Source: Frondihabitans sp. (GTDB lineage Bacteria; Actinomycetota; Actinomycetes; Actinomycetales; Microbacteriaceae). Taken from it: a DNA stretch of 15,089 nt. The notes below the pieces were generated by a model that was given only the letters and a program-made list of their open reading frames with translations, did not search any database and was not told where the DNA came from. The position numbers and the translations under genes were made by a program. Positions within the stretch are counted from its first letter, which is position 1, and each line of letters begins with the position of its first letter. The stretch spans positions 1 to 15,089 of the forward strand of contig JAODMX010000151.1 of the NCBI GenBank assembly GCA_025464735.1. The letters run 5' to 3'. Of the stretch, positions 6,661-13,856 are shown piece after piece.

Positions 6661-8777
6661 CTGCGAGCCGTCGCCTGATAACGGGCCAAGTCTAGGCGGA
6701 AGAGGTACGTCTGCCCATTCGTGTACGTGACAGACCAGTAAGGGCTAGCTCGGAAAGAGTCTCGCAGCTGGGTGAACTGAGTGACGGTCTGCAGTCCATA
6801 CGCCTCATCGTAGGCGGCCGAAACGGGCGACCAAAGCGCGTAAAGCGTAGGGCTCCCCGCGGCCACCTTCGCGTACTTGACATAAGCGGTGGTCAGATCC
6901 ATGACTTGCTCGCCACCGTCAAACCTTTGGATCTGAACAACCGGCTTCTGCAGATCCGTGCGAAGCACCGTAAGGTGCGTCCCCCCCTGACCCGGAGGTG
7001 AGCTGGGTAGGTCGCCCTCTCCCATGTTAAGTAGGTACTGTCCGCTGTCCGCACTTGTACCGGTCGAGGCGCGGAAGATCTGGAAGGCCGTGATGTCACC
7101 ATTTCGAATAACGTAAATGGGGTCGAGTGCGAAAGCCGATACGAGGAACGAGACTGTTAGCATCGCGAAGACTGGCGATAAGAGGTAGATCCGCTTGCGA
7201 AGCGTCTGGAAGTACAGCCCTGCGAGCACTGCCAGCCAGGGAAGGCCGAAGAGCACTGCGCGGAAGATGCCCTCCTGTCCGTACGGATTGATGGCAACGA
7301 AGGCCAAGCCGACCGCTGGACTCGCCGCCGCTCCCCAGGTGCGGAGACTTCCTCGGCCTCGCAAGAGACCGATTAGCGCTAAGCAGGCAGCGATGGCCAC
7401 ACACAACAGGAGCGCTTCGACGGAGTGGCTTACGACGGCCAGCCGGCCAAGTCCCGGTGCTGGTGTCGTCTTCGGGGGCGCAAAGTTTTGGGGGTTGCCG
7501 ATCCCGCTCAACGAGATGAACCCCTTCAGACTGCTCCGGTGCCACAGCGTCCAACCGACGGTCGGAATCAGCGCGCACAGCGGCAGCCACCTCGGGCGGA
7601 TCTGGTTCATGGCGGCCAACAGCAGAAGCACGCCAGAGATAACATAGGGGCTCAGCTGATGCGATACTGCAGCGGCCGTGCCGCCAGCCAGAACAAGGGC
7701 TACGCGGGTCCGGCCTAAGTCCATCTGAAGGGCGAAGCCGAACACTAGAAGCCCGAGCACGAACCCGACAGATTGGGGCGAGAAGTAGTCCGCCCCTAGC
7801 GGGTCAGCGAGGACTGCTACCGCTGTAGCCCACCAGGCAGCGCGCGGATCTCTCACCACCTGTCTGATGAGAAAGTGCAGGCCAATCACCCGCAACACAC
7901 CCAGCGCCACAGGCCAGACCCGGGCCAGGCTGAAGGGATCGCGGATTCCACCCAGGTCACACAGCCATGCGGCACCGGAGAAGAATCCCGGCCAACCGTT
8001 GTACACCGGGACAGACGACGAGATATGCCAGGTGAGTCGGATCTGTTGGACGAGTTCTACGTGCTTGGCCGTGGACGCTGATCTTGCTGCGTCATAGACG
8101 ATCGCAGGTGTCCCAGTTAGAACCAGCATCAAGCAGAGCACGACTAGGGCGAGCTGACGGTCCGTGCCAACTGGTGCAGTGAGGAGCGCAACAAGAATCA
8201 ACACAAGCCCGAAGTACCAAAGCGGTCCTACATGCCGCAGAAAGCCATAGAAGCCGGGATCGACGTGCCGGTGCGTAACCGCCGCCACAGCACACAGTGC
8301 CACGCCCAGCAGAGCTGTGAGCACGGTCCTCGAAGCCGCCCGCCGCGCAGCGCCAAGCACGTCTTCGGCTAGGACGCGCCCCAGCGCCCGTCCGCGCCAG
8401 ACCACAAATAGATGAGTGGGTACCACAAGCACAACCGCAATGCCCGTGAGGACCGAAGGCCGCCATACGTCTGCGACCAGGCACGCGGTGGCAATAAGCA
8501 GACTCGCGGATAACCCGAAGAGCCCAGTAGCGGCGACCCTTTCAAGCCACCCCACGTTCCGTCTGAAGGCCACAGGGGGCGAGCCCAAGCCAACGATGAG
8601 AAACAGCGGTGCACAGACCGCCTGTAGCGGCGCGACATGAAAAGCAGCAGCGCCGGCAACACCCAACCCGCAGAAAAGTGCGACCCACGAGAACAGCAGA
8701 GCAGAGGTGTCCAAGGGCTCAGGTTCCCGCCGGTGGCTACGCGTACCGTCCGTGCTGTTGTACGACATGACTGTCAC
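6657..8777 (-). CDS. Large polytopic membrane protein, candidate GT-C glycosyltransferase or polymerase
   Basis: The 706-residue product has a polar N-terminus (1-25), about a dozen hydrophobic helices to about residue 560, and a soluble C-terminal region of about 140 residues that should face outward. Motifs in extramembrane positions are PVYNGWPGFF (257-266), ADYFSPQS (329-336) and SHQLSPY (372-378). I associate the YFSPQ and SHQLxP motifs with uncharacterised actinobacterial membrane proteins thought to be GT-C-like, but I cannot verify this. No canonical Wzy or O-antigen-ligase signature is evident. Lying between a glycosyltransferase and the flippase, and in a locus with no other polymerase in view, it is the best candidate for outer-face glycosyl transfer or polymerisation. 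The GTG at 8777 overlaps the previous stop by four bases. An ATG three codons later (8768) is an alternative start. Confidence 0.75.
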   Translation of the reverse strand: MTVMSYNSTDGTRSHRREPEPLDTSALLFSWVALFCGLGVAGAAAFHVAPLQAVCAPLFLIVGLGSPPVAFRRNVGWLERVAATGLFGLSASLLIATACLVADVWRPSVLTGIAVVLVVPTHLFVVWRGRALGRVLAEDVLGAARRAASRTVLTALLGVALCAVAAVTHRHVDPGFYGFLRHVGPLWYFGLVLILVALLTAPVGTDRQLALVVLCLMLVLTGTPAIVYDAARSASTAKHVELVQQIRLTWHISSSVPVYNGWPGFFSGAAWLCDLGGIRDPFSLARVWPVALGVLRVIGLHFLIRQVVRDPRAAWWATAVAVLADPLGADYFSPQSVGFVLGLLVFGFALQMDLGRTRVALVLAGGTAAAVSHQLSPYVISGVLLLLAAMNQIRPRWLPLCALIPTVGWTLWHRSSLKGFISLSGIGNPQNFAPPKTTPAPGLGRLAVVSHSVEALLLCVAIAACLALIGLLRGRGSLRTWGAAASPAVGLAFVAINPYGQEGIFRAVLFGLPWLAVLAGLYFQTLRKRIYLLSPVFAMLTVSFLVSAFALDPIYVIRNGDITAFQIFRASTGTSADSGQYLLNMGEGDLPSSPPGQGGTHLTVLRTDLQKPVVQIQRFDGGEQVMDLTTAYVKYAKVAAGSPTLYALWSPVSAAYDEAYGLQTVTQFTQLRDSFRASPYWSVTYTNGQTYLFRLDLARYQATARR

Positions 8778-10093
8778 CCGCGGCCACCCGCACGCACCGC
8801 TTTGATGTATAGGAAGGGACCTGCCACCATGCCCCGCAGTTCCTGCGTCAACGCACCCTTCGGGGGTTCTATGGTATGCGACAGTCGGGCACGGGTCGTT
8901 CGTCGTATGTGAGTCATCTTGAGGAGACCCCGGGGCACTCGGAGCAGGAGTTCTTTGCGTGCCGTAGGATCTCTTAGAGTCTTCGCAAGATAGGCAGTCA
9001 ATCCAGTTCCATAGCTATACATCTGCTTGAGCAGCGCGGCATCGTCGGCCCTATGGTGGTGCCAAACCAGCGCCCCCGGCTCATAAGAAATGACCCACCC
9101 AGCGCGAATAAGCCGGACGAATATGTCTAGGTCCTCACCCCCTCGCGTTGGCGCGCCAGCACCAAGCGCCGGGTCGAAGCCGCCCACTTCCAGAGCTAGA
9201 TCGCGGCGAAAGCAGAAGTTGGCTCCTGTGCCAAAGATGCCCGCCGAGTACGGAAAGAGGAGGTCGCCCACAGGCGGGTTCAATGGGTCATACAGCATCC
9301 GCTCGAACCGCGACGACCAAGACGCGGCGCGCGCGTCGAAGTACGCCTCTGCTCGTGACGTTATGGACGCTGTTGCTACAAGGCCGGTCGCGCAGGCGAC
9401 ACGCGGGTCCGCGCTGAACCCATGCATAAGTCCAGTAATCCACCACCGGTCTACCCAGACGTCATCGTCCGTGAAAGCAACATAGGTTCCCCGCGCCACG
9501 GCCAGCCCACGGTTCCGAGCGTTTGATAGCCCCGGTTGAGGCTCCGAGATGTAGCGGAGACGGGGGTCGGAGGCAGCGCGGGCCTCCACTAGTCGCCTAG
9601 TAGCATCGTCCGTAGAAGCGTTGTCGACGACCACAATCTCAAGATTCGGGTAGTTCAGATCAACCAACCGATCGAGGCAAGTAGTCAGTTGGTCCGCGCG
9701 GTCCCTCGTGCAGACCACCACGCTCACGAGTGAGCTTGTGGAAACTGCCCAGGAAGGGCACTCGGCGGTCGCTCCCGGAAGTGGCTGGCTCCCAATCAGC
9801 GCAAGTCCCTCCTCATGGAGGTGGCGCGCGACTTCCTCTCCGAACCTGTCCAGAGCCTGTAGTCGGAGCGAGGTCAGTTCGTTCGCCCCCGGATATCGAG
9901 ACCAGAAGTAGCCCAAGGGCTGGCCGTGTAAGCGGACTAGTGCCCTCAACGGCTGTCCCAGTACTGGCGCTGGGGCGAGTGATTTTGGCGCACCGTCACC
10001 GGCTAGCTCCCACTCACAGACCCAGGGGTACTGGTCGGGGGACTGGCGAACCTTTGTGTACGTCACCGCTTCCTTCCAAGTCGTTCGGGGCAT
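8774..10093 (-). CDS. Family 2 glycosyltransferase with an extra N-terminal domain
   Basis: The 439-residue product has a GT2 catalytic domain from about 121. Motifs are LVSVVVCTRDRADQL (122-136), VVVDNASTDD (154-163), GLSNARNRGL (188-197), the donor motif FTDDD (207-211), GTGANFCFRR (288-297), GGEDLD (318-323) and WHHHR (344-348). This order fits inverting cytoplasmic enzymes that transfer hexoses in polysaccharide assembly. About 115 residues precede it, with the core RALVRLHGQPLGYF (50-63) and a predicted helical stretch. I recognise this as an accessory domain but know no function for it. The ATG at 10093 has no ribosome binding site. A GTG at 10066, nine codons in, follows GGAAGGAAG and may be the true start. 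A 45-base gap separates it from the pyruvyl transferase gene, the only gap in the operon. The stop overlaps the next gene by four bases. Confidence 0.88.
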   Translation of the reverse strand: MPRTTWKEAVTYTKVRQSPDQYPWVCEWELAGDGAPKSLAPAPVLGQPLRALVRLHGQPLGYFWSRYPGANELTSLRLQALDRFGEEVARHLHEEGLALIGSQPLPGATAECPSWAVSTSSLVSVVVCTRDRADQLTTCLDRLVDLNYPNLEIVVVDNASTDDATRRLVEARAASDPRLRYISEPQPGLSNARNRGLAVARGTYVAFTDDDVWVDRWWITGLMHGFSADPRVACATGLVATASITSRAEAYFDARAASWSSRFERMLYDPLNPPVGDLLFPYSAGIFGTGANFCFRRDLALEVGGFDPALGAGAPTRGGEDLDIFVRLIRAGWVISYEPGALVWHHHRADDAALLKQMYSYGTGLTAYLAKTLRDPTARKELLLRVPRGLLKMTHIRRTTRARLSHTIEPPKGALTQELRGMVAGPFLYIKAVRAGGRG

Positions 10094-10138
10094 CGCCCGC
10101 GTTTTGCGTTTTCCGAATAGACACGTTCGCTTGACACG

Positions 10139-11197
10139 TCAGTTCCTAGGGTCCGAGGATCCCGCCGCGCCGACGTCGTCGGGTTGCCCTTGAGGAGCCA
10201 CGAGTCGCTGCGTAGCGTCTGCTATAGCAGCGGCGGGGTCACTAGCGAAGGAGATTGACGGAAACGTGTACAGATATGCGTCATACGCCGCCCGTATTTT
10301 GCCATTCGCATTATCCATGAAGACAACCGGAATAGCCATCAGAGTTGCCATGACGCCAGCATGTAGACGGTCAGTGATAACTAGGCGCCCTAGACCCAAG
10401 GTCCGCTGCGCCCCGGCCAAGCTCAGGAAGTTCATCGCGCGATAACTCACGGCTAGCGATCTGTAGCCGAGCACTCGAGCACGTCTGCTGTGGCGACCTA
10501 AGAGGAGCGGGGCGCGTACCAGGTCCCACGCTGGCTTTTGATAACCACCAAAGCCCCAGTCTCTCCGCACGGACGACCATCCGCTCGGTATGGGGGGATC
10601 TGAATATCGGGATCGCTCGTTATCCGTCCTCAATAGCTGAACGATGTCCACCTTCGGAGACCAACGGTTTCCCATGACGCCAGTCCCTAGCGCCATGTCT
10701 GGGCAAAGCTCGGTCGCGACGGAGGGAAAGGCGCTTTGGGCGAGTTCATAGCTTTTGCGATCTCGGACAAGAAGTCTGAAGTCGGGGTGGCCGCGTAAGA
10801 CACTCGCCGTTCGATGCAGGTTTTCGTCGGAACCGAACTCGATGCTCTGCGGAAGCTGAACTATACGGGAGTCGGGAAAATCCGTAATTACCTTCTCGCG
10901 AAAAGCCTGGGTAACCGACCAACGATCGCCAAAACTACCGCCCCCAGAAAGGAGAATCACGCCGCGCCCAACGCGCTGCCGCAGAGCGCTAGGACTGTAG
11001 CGGTAACCATCTGCAACATATGCCACATCAAACCCAAGTTGCGCAAGGTAACGTTGTTGCCCTCGCCAAATCAGATGGTCGCCCGCGTTCGCGTGGGCGG
11101 GAAAATCGAGCAGCGCCAACTTGTGCGACTTCGGCTGGCCAATCGCCTGCGCCAACGTGCTCAACGTTTGCCTCTGGAGACGCTCGAGCTCGTTCAT
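10139..11197 (-). CDS. Polysaccharide pyruvyl transferase
   Basis: This 352-residue protein of the PF04230 family (CsaB/ExoV/WcaK relatives) has a GT-B-like fold and transfers the enolpyruvyl group of phosphoenolpyruvate to a sugar, normally giving a pyruvate ketal. Visible motifs are NAGDHLIW (37-44), ILLSGGGSFGDRW (81-93), QLPQSI (114-119), LVRDRKSYELA (143-153), PDMAL (166-170) and the C-terminal ITDRLHAGV (274-282), which carries the conserved His of the family. The layout is closest to ExoV-type enzymes acting on exopolysaccharide repeat units. The frame is open 13 codons further up, but the ATG at 11197 has GGGAGG seven bases upstream and overlaps the previous stop in an ATGA, so it is chosen. 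Pyruvylation would make the polymer acidic. Two TTA codons are present (about 10499 and 10796). Confidence 0.92.
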   Translation of the reverse strand: MNELERLQRQTLSTLAQAIGQPKSHKLALLDFPAHANAGDHLIWRGQQRYLAQLGFDVAYVADGYRYSPSALRQRVGRGVILLSGGGSFGDRWSVTQAFREKVITDFPDSRIVQLPQSIEFGSDENLHRTASVLRGHPDFRLLVRDRKSYELAQSAFPSVATELCPDMALGTGVMGNRWSPKVDIVQLLRTDNERSRYSDPPIPSGWSSVRRDWGFGGYQKPAWDLVRAPLLLGRHSRRARVLGYRSLAVSYRAMNFLSLAGAQRTLGLGRLVITDRLHAGVMATLMAIPVVFMDNANGKIRAAYDAYLYTFPSISFASDPAAAIADATQRLVAPQGQPDDVGAAGSSDPRN

Positions 11198-13002
11198 GAG
11201 TGTGCCTCCCGAATCTTCTCGGGAGGGTTTCTCCACAGCGAATGCAGCCCCTTCGGGAAGTACCTGGCGGCTTCTCGCCTCAGGGTCCGGGCTGTTACGT
11301 GCGGCCTCGACACAAAGCTCCTGTTAAGTCGATCGACCAACTGCCGGGCGTCGTCCTGCTGGCGGACCTCCACTCGCCTAAGCACGCTGCCAAAGCCCGG
11401 GTCCAAGCCGAACATGCTTCGGTAGCCAAGTCGACGGGCCATCGTTCGAACTTTTGCATCATGCTCCCCGAAAGGGAAGGCGATCATGTCCGGGGAGCGG
11501 AGCCCCTGATCCTCGAAAGCGACTGCACTAAGCCTGAGTTCGCGCTCTAGAGCGCCTGCTGTCAGCTGGGTTAGGTGAGCGTGCGTATGCGAGTGGCTGC
11601 CGATGAGCCAACCCACCGCCTCTAGTTGGCGTAGATCGCCCCATGACGCTAAGGGCATGTGGTCATCGAGCGATAGTTGGTCCCAGACGTTGCTTTTCCC
11701 AATGAAGGCGGTCGGCGCGAAGGCCACTGCGCTAGCCGCGTATGTCTCCAAAACGGGAAGGACACAGTCAGTGAGGTCGGCATAACAGTCGTCGAAGGTG
11801 AGCAGCACAGACCGGTCGGGGACCGAACCTGCACCAGCCGCGTACTCAGTGAACTCGCTGGGGCGGAGGATCGTAAACCCGGCCCGGACCAGTTGCTCCA
11901 GCTGGGCTGCAAACTGTGCTGGCGATACGGTGTACTGCGCGAGGCGGCGCGGCGGGGTATCCGTCACGGCGTGGTAGGCAAGGATGGCTACTCGCGGTTC
12001 AACACGAAGGCCCCCGGCCTCGGCAGCTCCGGCGAGGTACTCAACTTGCCTCCAGGCCAAAAATGCGCGCTGGGACCAGCGGCGCTGAGGGTAGGCCGAA
12101 CTCAACGCAAGGACTGACTTTCTGACAGGGGGAAGCAGGTTCTTCCGGAGCATGTCAGAAGAGAGAGCGCCGACGACGGCACGCCCGACGGGAGAAGTTG
12201 CGCCGTGGGTCGAGCGGAGGTGGCTCCAGATCTGCGGATGGCGGCGAACTACGGTCGCGTCGGCTCGACCGGCCTCCCGCCACTGCTGCAAATTGCGCTT
12301 AGGAGAGACGTCGTACCACTGCCATGCAATCGCCTCCGACTCAAACGCAATGTGGATGCCTCGACTGGCGACCCGAGCGAGAAGGTCGGTGTCCTCCCCG
12401 CCAAAGGACCCCCCATCGGTGAGGCTCTCGTCAAATCCTCCAACGCTGAAGAAAACCTCGCTCGGGATACTGAAGTGCCCAGACAGCCAGTCAGCGGGCT
12501 CTACAGGTCCGGCACTGCTGGCCAACCGCTCGCGACGTGTTTTCGCCCAGCTGGTCAAGCTGCGAGTGATCACAGTTTGGGGGCTGTCCGGGTGGACCGG
12601 GATATCCCCCAAGGCAACGCCGGGGTTCTCTTCCTGGAATCGCCAGTGGGCCACAAGAGCGTTCTCGTGGACAATCATATCGTCATCGAGGAAGAGCAAT
12701 ATGCGACCGCGAGAAGCTCGGGCGCCTGCATTGCGAGCCGCCGAAGCTCCCCGATTCTCCTGCTCAATCGTGATAAGCGGCAGAGGCAAGTCGATCGAGC
12801 GAAGTGCATCAATCGATCCGTCGGTCGAGCCGTCCACGCAGACGATGATCTCGGTCGGTCCAGGCAGCGTGCACTTGGAAAGCGCAAGGACGGTCCGCAC
12901 CACCGAGAGGCGCCTCTGGTACGAGGGGACTACCACGCTCATGGCCAGTGCTCTTGGCTCGTCCCTTGCCGACAGCCGGTCGTCGACCGCAGGCCGCAAC
13001 AT
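11194..13002 (-). CDS. Fusion of GT2 glycosyltransferase and NodB-type (CE4) polysaccharide deacetylase
   Basis: The 602-residue product joins two enzymes. Residues 20-270 form a GT2 domain with MSVVVPSYQR (21-30), CVDGSTDGS (55-63), RGASAARNAGA (84-94), LFLDDD (103-108) and GGEDTD (201-206). After a basic linker, about 336-545 form a CE4 domain starting VAILAYHAV (338-346). Its metal and catalytic motifs are TFDDC (402-406), HSHTH (470-474) and FPFG (509-512). D404 would be the base, with D405, H470 and H474 as metal ligands. One chain may thus add an N-acetylated sugar and deacetylate it, or handle two steps of one repeat unit. The usual TFDDG glycine is Cys here, and the Arg of the RxPxG motif is missing. 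The ATG at 13002 follows GGGGGAGGG; the frame continues to a GTG at 13077 without support. It is the first gene of the operon and ends in an ATGA overlap. Confidence 0.9.
   Translation of the reverse strand: MLRPAVDDRLSARDEPRALAMSVVVPSYQRRLSVVRTVLALSKCTLPGPTEIIVCVDGSTDGSIDALRSIDLPLPLITIEQENRGASAARNAGARASRGRILLFLDDDMIVHENALVAHWRFQEENPGVALGDIPVHPDSPQTVITRSLTSWAKTRRERLASSAGPVEPADWLSGHFSIPSEVFFSVGGFDESLTDGGSFGGEDTDLLARVASRGIHIAFESEAIAWQWYDVSPKRNLQQWREAGRADATVVRRHPQIWSHLRSTHGATSPVGRAVVGALSSDMLRKNLLPPVRKSVLALSSAYPQRRWSQRAFLAWRQVEYLAGAAEAGGLRVEPRVAILAYHAVTDTPPRRLAQYTVSPAQFAAQLEQLVRAGFTILRPSEFTEYAAGAGSVPDRSVLLTFDDCYADLTDCVLPVLETYAASAVAFAPTAFIGKSNVWDQLSLDDHMPLASWGDLRQLEAVGWLIGSHSHTHAHLTQLTAGALERELRLSAVAFEDQGLRSPDMIAFPFGEHDAKVRTMARRLGYRSMFGLDPGFGSVLRRVEVRQQDDARQLVDRLNRSFVSRPHVTARTLRREAARYFPKGLHSLWRNPPEKIREAHS
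11205..11210 (-). promoter_or_regulatory. Ribosome binding site that fixes the pyruvyl transferase start
   Basis: On the minus strand this reads GGGAGG, seven bases before the ATG at 11197 and inside the 3' end of the upstream fusion gene. It supports 11197 over the upstream in-frame start at 11236. Confidence 0.75.
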
Positions 13003-13330
13003 TCGCCCTCCCCCAGTGGCTGCGCAGCTCACGGCTTGACTTGCGCAGAAGACGGCTCTTCGCGAGTCGTATGCCACGTAGGACTACGAGCGAACGCCAC
13101 TACTGGCAGCGCTGACGGTAGCGGACTACAACAGGATGCGGGGCCCTATGCAGCGCAGGTCACTGGGATGCGCCGGAAGGATCGTCCAGGCGGAGCACTC
13201 ACCCGGGGAACGGCCGGCGGATAGACACGGTGCCGACCGCGTGGTACCCGGCTGCAGCTGAGGGCAGGAACGCCCGTTCGTACTTTGCATGCCAGTGGGA
13301 GCGAACGCCGTCTGCCGCATTCGTACTAGG
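13003..13330 (-). promoter_or_regulatory. Leader and promoter region of the long leftward operon
   Basis: These 328 bases lie between the tRNA gene and the first operon gene, both read leftwards, and contain no gene I can support. The promoter of the six-gene operon should be here, unless transcription reads through from the tRNA. On the minus strand a TTGTAG followed about 17 bases later by a poor -10 lies near 13110-13140, too weak to call. No clear terminator follows the tRNA. Confidence 0.45.
13006..13014 (-). promoter_or_regulatory. Ribosome binding site of the first gene of the long operon
   Basis: On the minus strand this reads GGGGGAGGG, ending three bases before the ATG at 13002. 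It decides this start over the GTG at 13077, which has no comparable sequence in front of it. Confidence 0.7.
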
Positions 13331-13406
13331 TGGTTCGCCCGAAGGGACTCGAACCCCTAACCTTCTGATACGTAGTCAGATGCTCTATCAGTTGAGCTAC
13401 GGGCGC
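13331..13406 (-). tRNA. tRNA-Arg (anticodon ACG), with atypical positions
   Basis: A cloverleaf folds on the minus strand: acceptor 13400-13406 with 13335-13341, D stem GCTC/GAGC, anticodon stem TCTGA/TCAGA with loop CTACGTA (anticodon 13371-13373), and T arm with loop TTCGAGT. It is 73 nt plus an encoded CCA (13331-13333). Anticodon ACG reads Arg CGN codons. Three features are odd: position 1 (G) faces A at position 72 instead of C, position 37 is a pyrimidine, and the D loop AACTGATA has only one G where two are normally conserved. It may be functional or a decaying copy. Confidence 0.87.
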
Positions 13407-13436
13407 CCGTCGCTGACGGAGTCGACGACGGTGTCG

Positions 13437-13442
13437 AGTGTA
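13437..13442 (-). promoter_or_regulatory. Possible -10 box of the tRNA-Arg gene
   Basis: On the minus strand this reads TACACT, a good TAnnnT match 30 bases upstream of the tRNA 5' end. No clear -35 box is found 16-18 bases further up, so the call is weak. Confidence 0.3.
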
Positions 13443-13723
13443 GCGGACGCGGCTGACGACCGGACGGATGCCCCACGAGGGGCGGCCCGGCCCCGTGCGC
13501 CCTCAGCCAGCCGCAGGTGCTCCGTCTGCGTGAGCCCGGTCGGGCCCGCCCGGCCGCATGTCGTTGAGCCCGCTCTGGGGACCGCCAGGTCGCTGCCCGT
13601 GGGCAGGGCGTACTGAACCTCGGGCTATGCCGGCACCGCGCCCCCCACCACGGACGACCTCGACCCTCATCTCCACGCTCCCCATGACGCACGACCTTGT
13701 CCCGGTGCATGGCGCGCTGCGGG

Positions 13724-13747
13724 GGGGCACCTCCGGTCGGAGGCCCC
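13724..13747. other. Strong GC-rich hairpin
   Basis: CCTCC (13730-13734) and GGAGG (13739-13743) pair around a GGTC loop. Flanking GGGG and CCCC extend the stem past a two-base bulge. No T-tract follows in either direction, and no gene ends nearby, so calling it a terminator is not justified. Confidence 0.4.
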
Positions 13748-13856
13748 GCCCGAAAATACGTCGGCGGTTAGCCCATTCGACTAACGGCCCCACTCTTGGT
13801 CATTCGCAACGCTAGGCCATTAGCGGCATGACGATCGCTGTAGAGAAACGAGAACG

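Larger units (their letters stand above)
13407..13856. other. Intergenic stretch of about 450 bases between tRNA-Arg and a degraded esterase
   Basis: I see no gene here. Open frames are Arg/Pro-rich shadows. The stretch should hold the tRNA promoter on the minus strand and, on the plus strand, the former promoter of the esterase. Structures visible are a GC hairpin at 13724-13747 and a short inverted repeat GTTAG/CTAAC at 13767-13785. Confidence 0.5.

Noticed and set aside
12152..13224. Long rightward open frames (295 and 339 codons) opposite the GT2-deacetylase gene
   Set aside because: They are antisense to a gene with clear family motifs and translate to low-complexity sequence with no recognisable domain.
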